Part shown: positions 45,802 through 55,415 of the stretch, piece after piece
How positions within the stretch are numbered: the stretch's first letter is position 1
Layout of the letters: the number at the start of each line of letters is the position of its first letter
Assembly: GCA_030537195.1 (NCBI GenBank)
Contig: JAUNOK010000001.1
Span: 186,001 to 250,000 of the forward strand
DNA from: Eubacteriales bacterium
GTDB lineage: Bacteria > Bacillota > Clostridia > Lachnospirales > Lachnospiraceae
Length of the DNA: 64,000 nucleotides
Direction: 5' to 3'
Position numbers and translations under genes: made by a program
Notes under the pieces: generated by a model
What the model was told of the DNA's origin: nothing
What the model saw: only the letters and a program-made list of their open reading frames with translations
The model's database searches: none

Positions 45802-45815
45802 GACGAATTGTAGTA

Positions 45816-47735
45816 CTATTCTTCTTCCATGAGTGAATCCCAGTGTTCATACAACTCGTCTAGTTCTTTCTGCAGCTCAGTTGATTCGTTATGCAGCTCC
45901 ATTAAACGTGCAGTATTGCTTCCTATTGAAGGGTTCGAATATTCAGCATCAATAGCTGCAATTCTTTCTTCAACTACGGATATTCTTTCTTCAGTACGTT
46001 TAATCTCATTCTTTCTTTTCTTAAGTCTGTTCTGTTCTTCGCGTGACTGCTGCCATGAAATCTTAGAGTCTTTAACTGTAGTATCAGCAGAAGAACTGCC
46101 TGTTGTAGCAGGGGAAGTCTTTGCTGTCAGTATGTCCCTTTTTTCCAGATAATAATCATAATTACCGATATAATTAACAATACTCTGGTTAGTAAGCTCA
46201 ATAATTCTTGTTGCAGTAGCGTTGATAAAGTATCTGTCGTGGGAAACATAAAGAACAGTACCTGTGTAGCTGTTCAGTGCATTTTCAAGGATTTCCTTGG
46301 ATACAATATCAAGGTGGTTGGTAGGCTCATCGAGAATAAGCAGGTTGGCATTGGAAAGCATAAGCTTTGCCAGTGAAACTCGTCCACGTTCACCACCACT
46401 TAAATCGCGGATGTATTTGAATACATCATCATCAGTAAAAAGAAATGCTGCGAGAGTATTTCTTATCTGTGTATTGTTAAGGTCAGGATATGCGTCCTGA
46501 ATCTCCTGAAAGAGAGTCTTGTCAGGGTCAAGTACATGATGTTCCTGATCATAATAACCAATGGCAACCTTGGCACCAAGATAAATGCTTCCGCTGTCCG
46601 GCTGGATAATTCCGTTAATAAGCTTTAATATAGTTGTCTTACCTGTTCCGTTATTACCGATTAAAGCAACACGTTCACCTCGTTTAATCTCAAAGTTGAT
46701 GTTATTAAAAAGAGTGTTGCCGTCAAATGATTTGGTAAGGTCAGTAACAGTAAGAACATCATTACCACTTATAACAGATGGCTCAAGCTTGATGTTCATC
46801 TTGGCATTAAGCTCAACAGGTTTGTCAACGACCTCCATCTTATCAAGCATTTTTTCACGGCTCTCTGCACGTTTGATAGATTTCTCACGGTTAAACTGCT
46901 TTAATTTGGCGATAACCTCTTCCTGATGCTTGATGTCACGCTGCTGGTTTAAGTATTCCTTTAACTTCATATTACGAAGAATTGCTTTCTTGGAAGCATA
47001 GTCTGTGTAATTACCGGAAAATACTGTACAGTCACCGTTATCAATCTCAATAATCTTGCTTACAATCTTATCAAGGAAATATCTGTCGTGCGCAACGATA
47101 AGAACAGCACCACTGTAGTTAAGAAGATAATTCTCTAACCAGCTTATAGATTCCATATCAAGGTGGTTGGTAGGTTCATCAAGCATAATAATGTCAGGCT
47201 TGGAAAGCAGCAGCTTGCCTAAAGATACACGGGTTTTCTGACCGCCTGATAAAGTGTTTACATGTAAAGAAAAATCCTCTTCGGCAAAACCAAGACCTTT
47301 AAGAACCCCTGTGATCTCGCTCTTATATGCATAACCATTGTTCATCTCGAATTCATGACTCAAGTTAGTGTATCTGTTCATAAGAGCCTCAAGCTCATCA
47401 CCTGAAGCACTGTTCATGGCAGCTTCAATTCTTCTTAACTCGCTCTCCATATCAAGGATATACTGCTTTACAGAGAGAAGCTCATCATAAATGCTTCTGT
47501 CAGACTGAAGGTCTTGCTGCTGCGCAAGATAACCAAGAGTCTTATCCTTTGCAAGAGTGACAATACCTGTATCAGCAGACTCTTCACCAGTGATAATCTT
47601 TAACAGAGTAGATTTACCGGCACCATTAATTCCAACAATGGCAGCCTTCTCATGGTCTTCTATATTAAAGGAACAAGACTTAATAATAACGTCTGTTCCG
47701 AAAGATTTACTAATATTATTACAAGATAAAATCAT
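45816..47735 (-). CDS. ABC-F family ATPase (ribosome-associated)
   Basis: 639 residues, two ABC domains in one chain without membrane helices. First: GINGAGKSTLLKII, LSGGQKTRVSLGKLLL, IIMLDEPTNHLD. Linker: charged P-site-interaction-like helices (KEYLNQQRDIKHQEEVIAKL). Second: GNNGTGKTTILKLI, LSGGERGRVSLAKLML, LLILDEPTNHLD. The last ~90 residues form a charged coiled coil (RKNEIKRTEERISVVEERI). Such proteins act in the ribosomal E site in translation control or antibiotic protection; the tail fits the YdiF/Uup-like housekeeping type rather than a dedicated resistance factor. AAAGGAG precedes the start. Confidence 0.9.
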   Translation of the reverse strand: MILSCNNISKSFGTDVIIKSCSFNIEDHEKAAIVGINGAGKSTLLKIITGEESADTGIVTLAKDKTLGYLAQQQDLQSDRSIYDELLSVKQYILDMESELRRIEAAMNSASGDELEALMNRYTNLSHEFEMNNGYAYKSEITGVLKGLGFAEEDFSLHVNTLSGGQKTRVSLGKLLLSKPDIIMLDEPTNHLDMESISWLENYLLNYSGAVLIVAHDRYFLDKIVSKIIEIDNGDCTVFSGNYTDYASKKAILRNMKLKEYLNQQRDIKHQEEVIAKLKQFNREKSIKRAESREKMLDKMEVVDKPVELNAKMNIKLEPSVISGNDVLTVTDLTKSFDGNTLFNNINFEIKRGERVALIGNNGTGKTTILKLINGIIQPDSGSIYLGAKVAIGYYDQEHHVLDPDKTLFQEIQDAYPDLNNTQIRNTLAAFLFTDDDVFKYIRDLSGGERGRVSLAKLMLSNANLLILDEPTNHLDIVSKEILENALNSYTGTVLYVSHDRYFINATATRIIELTNQSIVNYIGNYDYYLEKRDILTAKTSPATTGSSSADTTVKDSKISWQQSREEQNRLKKRKNEIKRTEERISVVEERIAAIDAEYSNPSIGSNTARLMELHNESTELQKELDELYEHWDSLMEEE

Positions 47736-47850
47736 AAAAACTCCTTTCTCAAACGATTATATATGTACAAGAAATAAAATGCAATTATTACTTTGACTTA
47801 TGGCTTACTGTAATGTAAAATTAACAAGTTATAGAAATGGAGATTATAGA

Positions 47851-49566
47851 ATGAAATTTGATGAATTAAATATTGATGAAAGAATTTTAAGAGCGGTAGA
47901 GGATATGGGCTTTGAGGAGACATCTCCTATACAGACACAGGCTATTCCTGCTGTATTGGAAGGAATTGATGTTATCGGACAGGCGCAGACTGGAACAGGT
48001 AAGACTGCTGCATACTCTATCCCTATGTTACAGAAGATTGACCCTGATGTTAAGAAACCGCAGGCAATAGTACTGTGTCCTACAAGAGAACTTGCAGTGC
48101 AGGTTGCAGAAGAGATAAGAAAGCTTGCCAAGTACATGAGCGACATTAAGGTGTTACCAGTATATGGTGGACAGGAGATTGTAAGACAGATTAAATCTTT
48201 AAAGTCAGGAGTACAGATTATAGTTGGAACTCCGGGACGAGTTATGGATCATATGAGAAGAAAGACAGTTAAGTTTGACTCTGTATCTATGGTTATATTA
48301 GATGAGGCTGATGAGATGCTTGATATGGGATTCCGTGAGGATATGGAAACAATTCTTACAGAGACACCAGAGGACAGACAGACAGTTCTTTTCTCAGCTA
48401 CAATGCCTAAGCCTATTATGGAGATTGCAAGAAAGTTCCAGAAGGATGCTAAGATTATCAAGGTTGTAAGAAAAGAACTTACAGTAGAGAATATTGACCA
48501 GTTCTATTATGAGGTAAGACCTAAGAATAAGACAGAAATCTTAAGCCGTCTTATTGATATATACAATCCTAAGCTGTCAGTTGTGTTCTGTAACACTAAG
48601 AGACAGGTAGATGAGCTTATATCAGAGCTTAAGGGCAGAGGATATTTTGCTGACGGTATACACGGAGATATGAAGCAGCAGCAGAGAGACCGTGTAATGG
48701 ACGACTTCAGAAGCGGAAAGACCGAGATTCTTATTGCAACTGATGTTGCAGCAAGAGGAATTGATGTTGACGGAGTTGATATTGTATTTAACTACGACCT
48801 TCCACAGGATGAAGAGTATTATGTACACAGAATCGGAAGAACAGGAAGAGCAGGAAAGTCAGGACTTGCACTTTCATTTATCTCAGGAAGAGAAGTGTAT
48901 AAGTTAAAGGATATCGAGAGATATTGTAAGACTAAGATTCTTGCAAAGCCAATTCCATCACTTGATGATGTCAAGAATACCAAGATGGATGGTATATTTG
49001 ACAAGATAAAAGAGATGATTGAAGCTGATGAACACAGAGCTATGCTTGATATGGTTGAGGAGCATGTTAATCAGGAAGATTATACATCAATGGATATGGC
49101 AGCGGCACTTCTTAAGATGATAGTCGGAGACACATTGGATAGAGTTGATGAGGTTGAGAATTTCCATTTTGATGAGAATGAAGATACTTCAAGAATGGTA
49201 AGACTCTTTATTAATGTTGGTAAGAAGGACAAGATTACACCAGCTAATATTCTTGGTGCGATTGCCGGAGAATCAGGAATGCCGGGAAGACTTGTAGGTG
49301 CAATTGACATGATGGATAATTATACATTTGTTGATGTTCCTGCAAAGCACGCAGAAGCAGTGCTTGCTGCGATGAATGATAATGTACTTATCAAGGGCAG
49401 AAAGGTTAATGTTGAGAAAGCCAATGTATCTGCCAAGTCATCAAGAAAGTCTAAGACAAGATCAGATTCCAAGAGAAGAAAAGATGAATCCCGTGGAAAA
49501 CATGACAGAAATAAGGAACGCAGAAGTAAAAGCGGCAAGGTAAGAAGAAATGGAGAAAAGTATTAA
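47851..49566 (+). CDS. DEAD-box RNA helicase with DbpA-type RNA-binding domain
   Basis: 571 residues. Helicase motifs: Q motif GFEETSPIQTQAIP, I AQTGTGKT, Ia PTRELA, II LDEADEML, III SATMP, V ATDVAARGIDVDGVD, VI HRIGRTGRAG. Residues ~440-510 form a DbpA-like RNA-recognition domain, followed by a ~60-residue basic Ser/Arg/Lys tail. This is the CshA/DeaD class that remodels rRNA or mRNA. ATG 47851 follows GGAG; the in-frame upstream start has none. The next gene begins inside its last codons. Confidence 0.92.
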   Translation: MKFDELNIDERILRAVEDMGFEETSPIQTQAIPAVLEGIDVIGQAQTGTGKTAAYSIPMLQKIDPDVKKPQAIVLCPTRELAVQVAEEIRKLAKYMSDIKVLPVYGGQEIVRQIKSLKSGVQIIVGTPGRVMDHMRRKTVKFDSVSMVILDEADEMLDMGFREDMETILTETPEDRQTVLFSATMPKPIMEIARKFQKDAKIIKVVRKELTVENIDQFYYEVRPKNKTEILSRLIDIYNPKLSVVFCNTKRQVDELISELKGRGYFADGIHGDMKQQQRDRVMDDFRSGKTEILIATDVAARGIDVDGVDIVFNYDLPQDEEYYVHRIGRTGRAGKSGLALSFISGREVYKLKDIERYCKTKILAKPIPSLDDVKNTKMDGIFDKIKEMIEADEHRAMLDMVEEHVNQEDYTSMDMAAALLKMIVGDTLDRVDEVENFHFDENEDTSRMVRLFINVGKKDKITPANILGAIAGESGMPGRLVGAIDMMDNYTFVDVPAKHAEAVLAAMNDNVLIKGRKVNVEKANVSAKSSRKSKTRSDSKRRKDESRGKHDRNKERRSKSGKVRRNGEKY

Positions 49567-50233
49567 ACTTACCAGTCTTAACAGGAAAGAAGCGTTAAGA
49601 TATCTGGGCTATAAGAAAAATGCGCCAGACGAGCGGGTTGAAGAGCTTATGGATGAATGTGAGGAGCTTGTATTAAAGACGGCAATTCCAAGATACATTT
49701 ATAAGAAGTTCGACTTCACGGTTGGTGATGACGGTGTGGCATTTAAGAATACTAGCATGGTGCTTCCTGGTGAATCCATTAAGAAGCATCTGTATAAATG
49801 TGACAGCGCAATATGCATGGCTGTAACTATATCAGAGGGTATCGACAGACAGTTAAGAGTGCTGCAGCTTACAGATATGGCGAAGGCACTTGTGTTTGAC
49901 AGTCTTGCAAGTGTAGCTGTTGAACAGGCATGCGATAAAGTGGAAGAGCTTTTAAGAGAGGAATATCCTGATTATTATCAGACTTTCAGGTTCGGAATAG
50001 GTTATGGAGATTTGCCGATAAGCATGCAGGAGCCTTTCTTAAAGGTGTTAGATGCCAGTAAAAAGATTGGACTTAATCTTAACAAATCATATATGCTTGC
50101 TCCGGTAAAGTCGGTAACTGCGGTTATCGGACTTACTAAGGAACAGGTAAGTACCAAAAACAGAGGTTGCGCAACCTGCAATCTTAATAAGAATTGTGCA
50201 TACAGAGGAATGGGAGGACATTGCAGTGGCTGA
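49550..50233 (+). CDS. Stand-alone methionine synthase reactivation protein
   Basis: 227 residues that match the vitamin B12-dependent methionine synthase activation domain: RKEALRYLGYK, CDSAICMAVTISEGIDRQLR, SLASVAVEQACDKVEELL, RFGIGYGDLPISMQ, SYMLAPVKSVTAVIGLT and a Cys-rich tail (CATCNLNKNCAYR). In E. coli this domain is part of MetH; here it is a separate protein that probably binds SAM and rescues MetH with inactive cob(II)alamin. It overlaps the helicase by 17 nt and the metH start by 8 nt. Confidence 0.9.
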   Translation: MEKSIKLTSLNRKEALRYLGYKKNAPDERVEELMDECEELVLKTAIPRYIYKKFDFTVGDDGVAFKNTSMVLPGESIKKHLYKCDSAICMAVTISEGIDRQLRVLQLTDMAKALVFDSLASVAVEQACDKVEELLREEYPDYYQTFRFGIGYGDLPISMQEPFLKVLDASKKIGLNLNKSYMLAPVKSVTAVIGLTKEQVSTKNRGCATCNLNKNCAYRGMGGHCSG

Positions 50234-52631
50234 CAGATTCAGAGAACTCTTAAAGACAAGAGATTATATAATATTTGATGGTGCTATGGGTACAATGCTT
50301 CAGGCAGCAGGAATGAAGATGGGAGAGACACCGGAAGTACTTAATATTACAAGGCCAGAGCTTCTTGTATCAATTGCAGAGCAGTATTTTAATGCTGGTT
50401 CAGATGTGGTATATGCCAATACATTTGGCGCAAACAGATATAAGCTTGAAGAATGTGGAAGAAGCGTTGAGGAGCTTGTAACTGCTGGAATTGCCAATGC
50501 AAAGAAGGCAAGAGACGCAGTAAAGCCTGAAGGACTTGTTGCACTTGATGTAGGACCAATCGGACAGCTTCTTGAGCCAACAGGTGTATTAAGCTTTGAA
50601 GAAGCATATGATATGTATGCCGAGATAGTTAAGGCAGGTGCTGCTGCAGGAGCAGACCTCGTTGTATTCGAGACAATGACTGACCTGTTAGATGTCAAGG
50701 CTGCTGTGCTTGCGGCTAAGGAAAACAGTGACCTTCCGATAGTTGCTACGATGACATTTGAACAGAACATGAGAACATTCACAGGCTGCTCTATATCAGC
50801 AATGGCACTTACACTTACAGGACTTGGTGTTGACGCACTTGGTGTGAACTGCTCTTTAGGACCTAAGGAATTAGAGCCTGTTATTGAAGAACTTGTAAAA
50901 TGGACTAATCTTCCAATAGTAGTAAAGCCTAATGCAGGACTTCCTGACCCTGAAACTAACCTTTACAATGTTACTGCAGCACAGTTTGCAGATTTCATGA
51001 AGGATTTAAGGAAATACGGCATTAAGATATTCGGTGGATGTTGTGGAACTAATCCTGAGTTCATCAAAGAATTATCAGAGATGTTAAAAAGAGAAGGCAA
51101 TCCGGCAGCACCTCATAAATATATTCCGGGCGCGGTATGTTCAGCTACAAGCACTGTTGTTGTTGACGAGCCAAGAATTATCGGAGAGAGAATCAATCCT
51201 ACAGGTAAGAAGCTTTTCAAAGAAGCACTTTTAAGACATGATATGGATTATATTCTCGGACAGGCTTTAGAGCAGATATCAGGAGGCGCAGATATTCTTG
51301 ATGTCAATGTAGGTCTTCCGGGAATTGATGAGCGTGAAATGATGATTGACACTGTAAAGTCATTACAGGCAGTTGTAGATGTTCCACTTCAGATTGACTC
51401 TACTATTCCTGAAGTACTTGAGGCAGCACTCCGTGTATACAATGGTAAGCCTCTTGTCAATTCAGTTAATGGTGAGGAGGAGTCACTTAACAATGTGCTT
51501 CCTCTTGTTAAGAAATATGGTGCAGGAGTGATTGGTCTTGCACTTGATAAAGATGGTATTCCTAAGAAGGCAGAGGACAGAGTTGCAATAGCAAAGAAGA
51601 TTATGGACAGGGCTGTTGCAATGGGAATTCCTAAGGAAGACATTTATATTGACTGTCTTACACTTACAGCTTCTGCTGAGCAGGAGGGCGTGATGGAGAC
51701 TCTTAATGCACTTCATACAGTTAAGCATGAGCTTGGCTTAAAGACAGTACTTGGTGTTTCCAATATTTCATTCGGTCTTCCAAACAGAGTGCTTGTAAAT
51801 CACATTTTCCTTACAATGGCGCTTACTAACGGACTTGACCTTGCGATTATCAATCCTAATATTCCTGAGATGACAGGTGCAGTAAGAGCATATAAGCTTC
51901 TTGCCAATATTGATAAGAATTCAGTTGATTACATAAAGAATTATGGAGCTATGCCAAATGTTTCTAAGATTGATCCTGTCAAGAAGGAAAAGAAAGATGG
52001 AAACTATACCGGAGATGACCTTTTCTATGCTGTTGAAAAGGGTCTTAAGAATGAAGGCGCTGAGATAACAGAAGCACTTCTTAAGACAATGGATTCAATG
52101 GAGATTGTTAATCAGGTACTTATTCCAGCGCTTGATAAGATAGGTGCTGAATTCGAGAAGGGTACATTATTCCTTCCACAGCTTATTATGTCAGCAGGTG
52201 TTGCACAGGCAGCATTTGAAGTTATAAGAAAGCATATGGTTATGTCTGACAATGCGCCTGTAAGCAAGGGAAAGATTGTTATTGCCACAGTTAAGGGTGA
52301 TGTTCATGATATCGGAAAGAATATTGTTAAGGTTCTTCTTGAAAACTATGGATATGATGTCATTGACCTTGGAAAAGATGTTGAGTACCAGACAGTTGTT
52401 GATGCAATAAAAGATAATGACGTAAAGCTTTGCGGCTTATCAGCACTTATGACAACAACACTTGTATCGATGAAGGAAACAATTGCACTTATAAGAGAGA
52501 ATAATCTTGACTGTAAGGTTATGGTCGGTGGTGCAGTACTTACTCCGGAATATGCTAAAGAGATAGACGCAGACTTCTATGCAAAGGATGCAAAAGAATC
52601 TGTTGATATTGCGAAAAGAGTTCTTGGTTAA
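50226..52631 (+). CDS. metH: Cobalamin-dependent methionine synthase lacking the activation domain
   Basis: Transfers the methyl of methyltetrahydrofolate through cobalamin to homocysteine. 801 residues: homocysteine domain (1-~300, zinc cysteines in VNCSLGP and GGCCGTNPEF), pterin domain (~320-580, RINPTGKKLF, DVNVGLPGIDE), four-helix cap and B12 domain with DVHDIGKN (about 691) whose His ligates cobalt. It starts with GTG 50226 after GGGAGG; the family N-terminus (RFRELLKTRDYIIFDGAMGTML) fits this start. The 1200-residue E. coli enzyme carries a further activation domain, supplied here by the previous gene. Confidence 0.95.
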   Translation: MADRFRELLKTRDYIIFDGAMGTMLQAAGMKMGETPEVLNITRPELLVSIAEQYFNAGSDVVYANTFGANRYKLEECGRSVEELVTAGIANAKKARDAVKPEGLVALDVGPIGQLLEPTGVLSFEEAYDMYAEIVKAGAAAGADLVVFETMTDLLDVKAAVLAAKENSDLPIVATMTFEQNMRTFTGCSISAMALTLTGLGVDALGVNCSLGPKELEPVIEELVKWTNLPIVVKPNAGLPDPETNLYNVTAAQFADFMKDLRKYGIKIFGGCCGTNPEFIKELSEMLKREGNPAAPHKYIPGAVCSATSTVVVDEPRIIGERINPTGKKLFKEALLRHDMDYILGQALEQISGGADILDVNVGLPGIDEREMMIDTVKSLQAVVDVPLQIDSTIPEVLEAALRVYNGKPLVNSVNGEEESLNNVLPLVKKYGAGVIGLALDKDGIPKKAEDRVAIAKKIMDRAVAMGIPKEDIYIDCLTLTASAEQEGVMETLNALHTVKHELGLKTVLGVSNISFGLPNRVLVNHIFLTMALTNGLDLAIINPNIPEMTGAVRAYKLLANIDKNSVDYIKNYGAMPNVSKIDPVKKEKKDGNYTGDDLFYAVEKGLKNEGAEITEALLKTMDSMEIVNQVLIPALDKIGAEFEKGTLFLPQLIMSAGVAQAAFEVIRKHMVMSDNAPVSKGKIVIATVKGDVHDIGKNIVKVLLENYGYDVIDLGKDVEYQTVVDAIKDNDVKLCGLSALMTTTLVSMKETIALIRENNLDCKVMVGGAVLTPEYAKEIDADFYAKDAKESVDIAKRVLG

Positions 52632-52635
52632 AATT

Positions 52636-52664
52636 TTGACATATGAAGAAAAAATGGTTATACT
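52636..52664 (+). promoter_or_regulatory. Promoter of rex
   Basis: TTGACA at 52636-52641, 17 nt, TATACT at 52659-52664, within a few bases of the metH stop. Transcription would start near 52671, giving a ~75-nt leader. No clear Rex palindrome was seen between the boxes. Confidence 0.82.
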
Positions 52665-52745
52665 ATGTATAGCTTATTATAGTTTATTTATATATTCGTT
52701 TATATGTCTGTAAAATGAGCAATCGTGGTCTGGAGGTTTGGTATA

Positions 52746-53375
52746 ATGGAAGAGAAAAAGATTTCGTCGGCGGTAATAAGAAGACTGCCAAGATATTACA
52801 GATATCTGGGAGAGCTGATAGAGTCTGGCGTGCAGAGAATATCATCTAAAGAGCTGAGTGCCAGAATGAAAGTAACTGCTTCACAGATAAGACAGGATCT
52901 TAATAATTTCGGAGGATTTGGTCAGCAGGGATATGGATATAATGTGCAGTATCTGTATGAAGAGATTGGCAAGATTCTTGGAATAGACCGTAATCATAAT
53001 ATGGTTATAATAGGCGCTGGTAATCTGGGCAAGGCTATAGTTAACTATAGTGATTTTGAGAAGAGAGGTTTTGTTATTAAAGGAATATTTGATAATAATC
53101 CTAAGATTAAAGGAACTAAGATTCGTGGAATTGAAGTAAGAATGATGAATGAACTTACAGATTTTATTAAGGATAATGATATCGAGATAGTTGCACTTAC
53201 AATACCTAAGGAAGCTGCCAGACAGATTGCTAAAGTTGTTGCTGATGCCGGAGTTAAGGCTATATGGAATTTTGCCCATACAGACCTTAATCTGCCAGAT
53301 GATGTTATTGTTGAGAATGTACATTTGTCAGAAAGCCTTATGAGACTTTCATATACTATTGCTAACAGGAAGTAG
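52746..53375 (+). CDS. rex: Redox-sensing transcriptional repressor Rex
   Basis: Senses the NADH/NAD+ ratio and represses fermentation and energy genes. 209 residues: winged helix (RRLPRYYRYLGELIE, ISSKELSARMKVTASQIRQDLNNFGGFGQQGYGY, all family-invariant) then a Rossmann domain with VIIGAGNLGKAIVNY and FDNNP. C-terminal helix ends SYTIANRK. ATG 52746 has TGGAGG upstream. It shares an operon with the NAD(P)HX repair gene, 4 bp downstream. Confidence 0.95.
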   Translation: MEEKKISSAVIRRLPRYYRYLGELIESGVQRISSKELSARMKVTASQIRQDLNNFGGFGQQGYGYNVQYLYEEIGKILGIDRNHNMVIIGAGNLGKAIVNYSDFEKRGFVIKGIFDNNPKIKGTKIRGIEVRMMNELTDFIKDNDIEIVALTIPKEAARQIAKVVADAGVKAIWNFAHTDLNLPDDVIVENVHLSESLMRLSYTIANRK

Positions 53376-53379
53376 AGAT

Positions 53380-54915
53380 ATGAGATATTTAACAGACTCA
53401 CATACAATGAAATCAGTTGATGCCTGTTCAATACAGGAGTTCGGAATTCCCTCAGTGGTGCTCATGGAAAGAGCAGCGCTGGGGGTTTCAGCGTTTTTAA
53501 GAAGGATTATTGCTGAGAATAAGGAGAAAGAAAGCAGTATTAAAGTTGTCTGTGTATGCGGCAGTGGTAATAATGGTGCGGATGGAATTGCTGTAGCAAG
53601 ACAGCTTAATGAGAATGGAATCTGTGTAGATGTTGTACTTGCAGGAACATCTTCAGGAACAGATGAATACAGATTACAGAAAAGTATAGCTGAAAAACTT
53701 GGGATACAATGTGCTGAATATGATAGCAATATTGATTTTGCTGAATATGATTATATTGTAGATGCAATATTCGGAATAGGTCTTTCAAGAAAGATTGAAG
53801 GAAGATATGCCAAGATAATACAGGCTGTCAACAGAGCAAGAGATAAAGGTACAGCCAAAGTTGTTGCAGTTGATATAGCATCAGGAATAAGTGCTGATAA
53901 TGGTCAGATTCAGGGCGTGGCAGTATGCGCTGATTATACAGTTACATTTGGATATAATAAGACAGGTATCATGTTTTACCCGGGAGCTTCATACAGTGGT
54001 AGTGTAGAAGTTGTTAATGCCGGCTTTGTTACAGATGATATCTTACATAGAAAAGTCGAAGATTTCGGCAGTGTTTTCACATATGACGATGAAGATATGG
54101 GCAGGCTTATTGTAAGAAAACCTGATTCTAATAAAGGAACATATGGCAGGACACTTATTATAGCAGGTTCTAAGAATATGGGAGGAGCTGCAATTCTTAG
54201 TGCATCAGCCGCATACAGAAGTGGAACAGGACTTGTTAAAGTACTTACACATGAGGTTAATAAGACTGCATTGTTATGCAGAATGCCAGAATGTCTGATA
54301 TCAACATATCAGGATAATATGCCTCTGGCAACAGAACTTAAGACAGATTTTGAGTGGGCTAAAAGTATAGCTGTGGGGCCTGGATTATCCATGAACGGAG
54401 TGGCAGCAGAGATTACCAGATATGTTCTTGAAAGAGATGATAAAGTAAGAATACTTGATGCAGATGCACTTAATATTATTGCTGCTGAACATATTGATTA
54501 TAAGGGCAGCAGTGAAGGAAAGATTATAATTACGCCTCACATTATGGAAATGTCAAGACTTACAGGAAAGACAGTTGCTGATATTAAAGAGCATATGATT
54601 GAGACAGCCAGAGAATATGCAATACAGCATTCCTGCATATGTGTGTTAAAGGATGCAAGAACGGTAGTTACTGATGGAAAGGAAGTATATATTAACTGCA
54701 CTGGTAATGATGGAATGTCAACAGGTGGCTGTGGAGATGTGCTTACAGGACTTATATCAGGAATGACAGCCATGGGTTTAGATGCATTTGAAGCAGCGTG
54801 TCTGTCTGTATATGTTCATGGCAAAGCAGGAGATTATGCGGCAGCAGACAAAGGAAGGGCAGGAATGACTGCAGCAGATATATCAGAAGCAATAGCATAT
54901 GTCCTGAAAAGATAA
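53380..54915 (+). CDS. nnrD: Bifunctional NAD(P)HX epimerase / ADP-dependent dehydratase
   Basis: Repairs hydrated NADH and NADPH. 511 residues: YjeF-N epimerase domain (1-~210; VVCVCGSGNNGADGIAVARQL, DYIVDAIFGIGLSR) and a ribokinase-like dehydratase domain (~230-511; GTYGRTLIIAGSKNMGGAAILSA, ILDADALNI, TPHIMEMSRLTG, STGGCGDVLTGLISG). ATG 53380 overlaps nothing and has AGGAAG. Co-transcription with rex links pyridine-nucleotide sensing to repair. Confidence 0.92.
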   Translation: MRYLTDSHTMKSVDACSIQEFGIPSVVLMERAALGVSAFLRRIIAENKEKESSIKVVCVCGSGNNGADGIAVARQLNENGICVDVVLAGTSSGTDEYRLQKSIAEKLGIQCAEYDSNIDFAEYDYIVDAIFGIGLSRKIEGRYAKIIQAVNRARDKGTAKVVAVDIASGISADNGQIQGVAVCADYTVTFGYNKTGIMFYPGASYSGSVEVVNAGFVTDDILHRKVEDFGSVFTYDDEDMGRLIVRKPDSNKGTYGRTLIIAGSKNMGGAAILSASAAYRSGTGLVKVLTHEVNKTALLCRMPECLISTYQDNMPLATELKTDFEWAKSIAVGPGLSMNGVAAEITRYVLERDDKVRILDADALNIIAAEHIDYKGSSEGKIIITPHIMEMSRLTGKTVADIKEHMIETAREYAIQHSCICVLKDARTVVTDGKEVYINCTGNDGMSTGGCGDVLTGLISGMTAMGLDAFEAACLSVYVHGKAGDYAAADKGRAGMTAADISEAIAYVLKR

Positions 54916-54950
54916 AAGATAACTGAATACACACTTAAAAGCAGGCAATA

Positions 54951-54981
54951 CTAAAGCCAAGGGGAATAAATATAGCTTTAG
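54951..54981 (+). promoter_or_regulatory. Hairpin touching the mazF ribosome site
   Basis: CTAAAGC at 54951-54957 pairs with GCTTTAG at 54975-54981, and the second arm runs into AGGAG. Pairing could lower translation of the toxin. Confidence 0.4.
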
Positions 54982-54994
54982 GAGTGTGACAGTT

Positions 54995-55339
54995 GTGGTA
55001 ATAAAAAGAGGAGATATTTTCTATGCGGATCTTAGACCGGTTGTAGGTTCAGAACAGGGTGGAATAAGACCAGTACTTATAATTCAGAATGATACAGGTA
55101 ATAAACATAGTCCGACAGTAATATGTGCGGCAATAACGAGCCAGATGCATAAGAGCAAACTGCCAACACATGTTGAACTTGATTCTGCACGTTATGACAT
55201 GGTGAAGGATTCTGTTATATTGCTTGAACAGCTTAGAACTATTGATAAGAGAAGACTTAAGGATAAGGTATGCCACCTTGATAATGACATTATAGGTCAG
55301 GTCAATAAAGCGTTATCTGTAAGCCTTGAGATGAATTGA
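54995..55339 (+). CDS. mazF: MazF/EndoA-type mRNA interferase, no adjacent antitoxin
   Basis: Ribosome-independent endoribonuclease that cuts mRNA at short motifs. 114 residues starting at GTG 54995 ([13 protein letters not shown] lines up with Bacillus EndoA; in-frame GTG 54986 is too close to AGGAG). Conserved blocks: [37 protein letters not shown] and [17 protein letters not shown]. No MazE/EndoAI-like gene or alr gene precedes it: only 79 bp separate it from the NAD(P)HX enzyme. The antitoxin must be elsewhere or the nuclease is controlled otherwise. Confidence 0.92.
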   Translation: MVIKRGDIFYADLRPVVGSEQGGIRPVLIIQNDTGNKHSPTVICAAITSQMHKSKLPTHVELDSARYDMVKDSVILLEQLRTIDKRRLKDKVCHLDNDIIGQVNKALSVSLEMN

Positions 55340-55415
55340 CGGTAAGTATTATAATGTGATATTATAGGAACGATAATTATGTATTATCTATCAACTCATA
55401 ATATGGAGGAATACT

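Noticed and set aside
50160-50226. Cobalamin or SAM riboswitch before metH
   Set aside because: The space is coding sequence of the overlapping activation protein.
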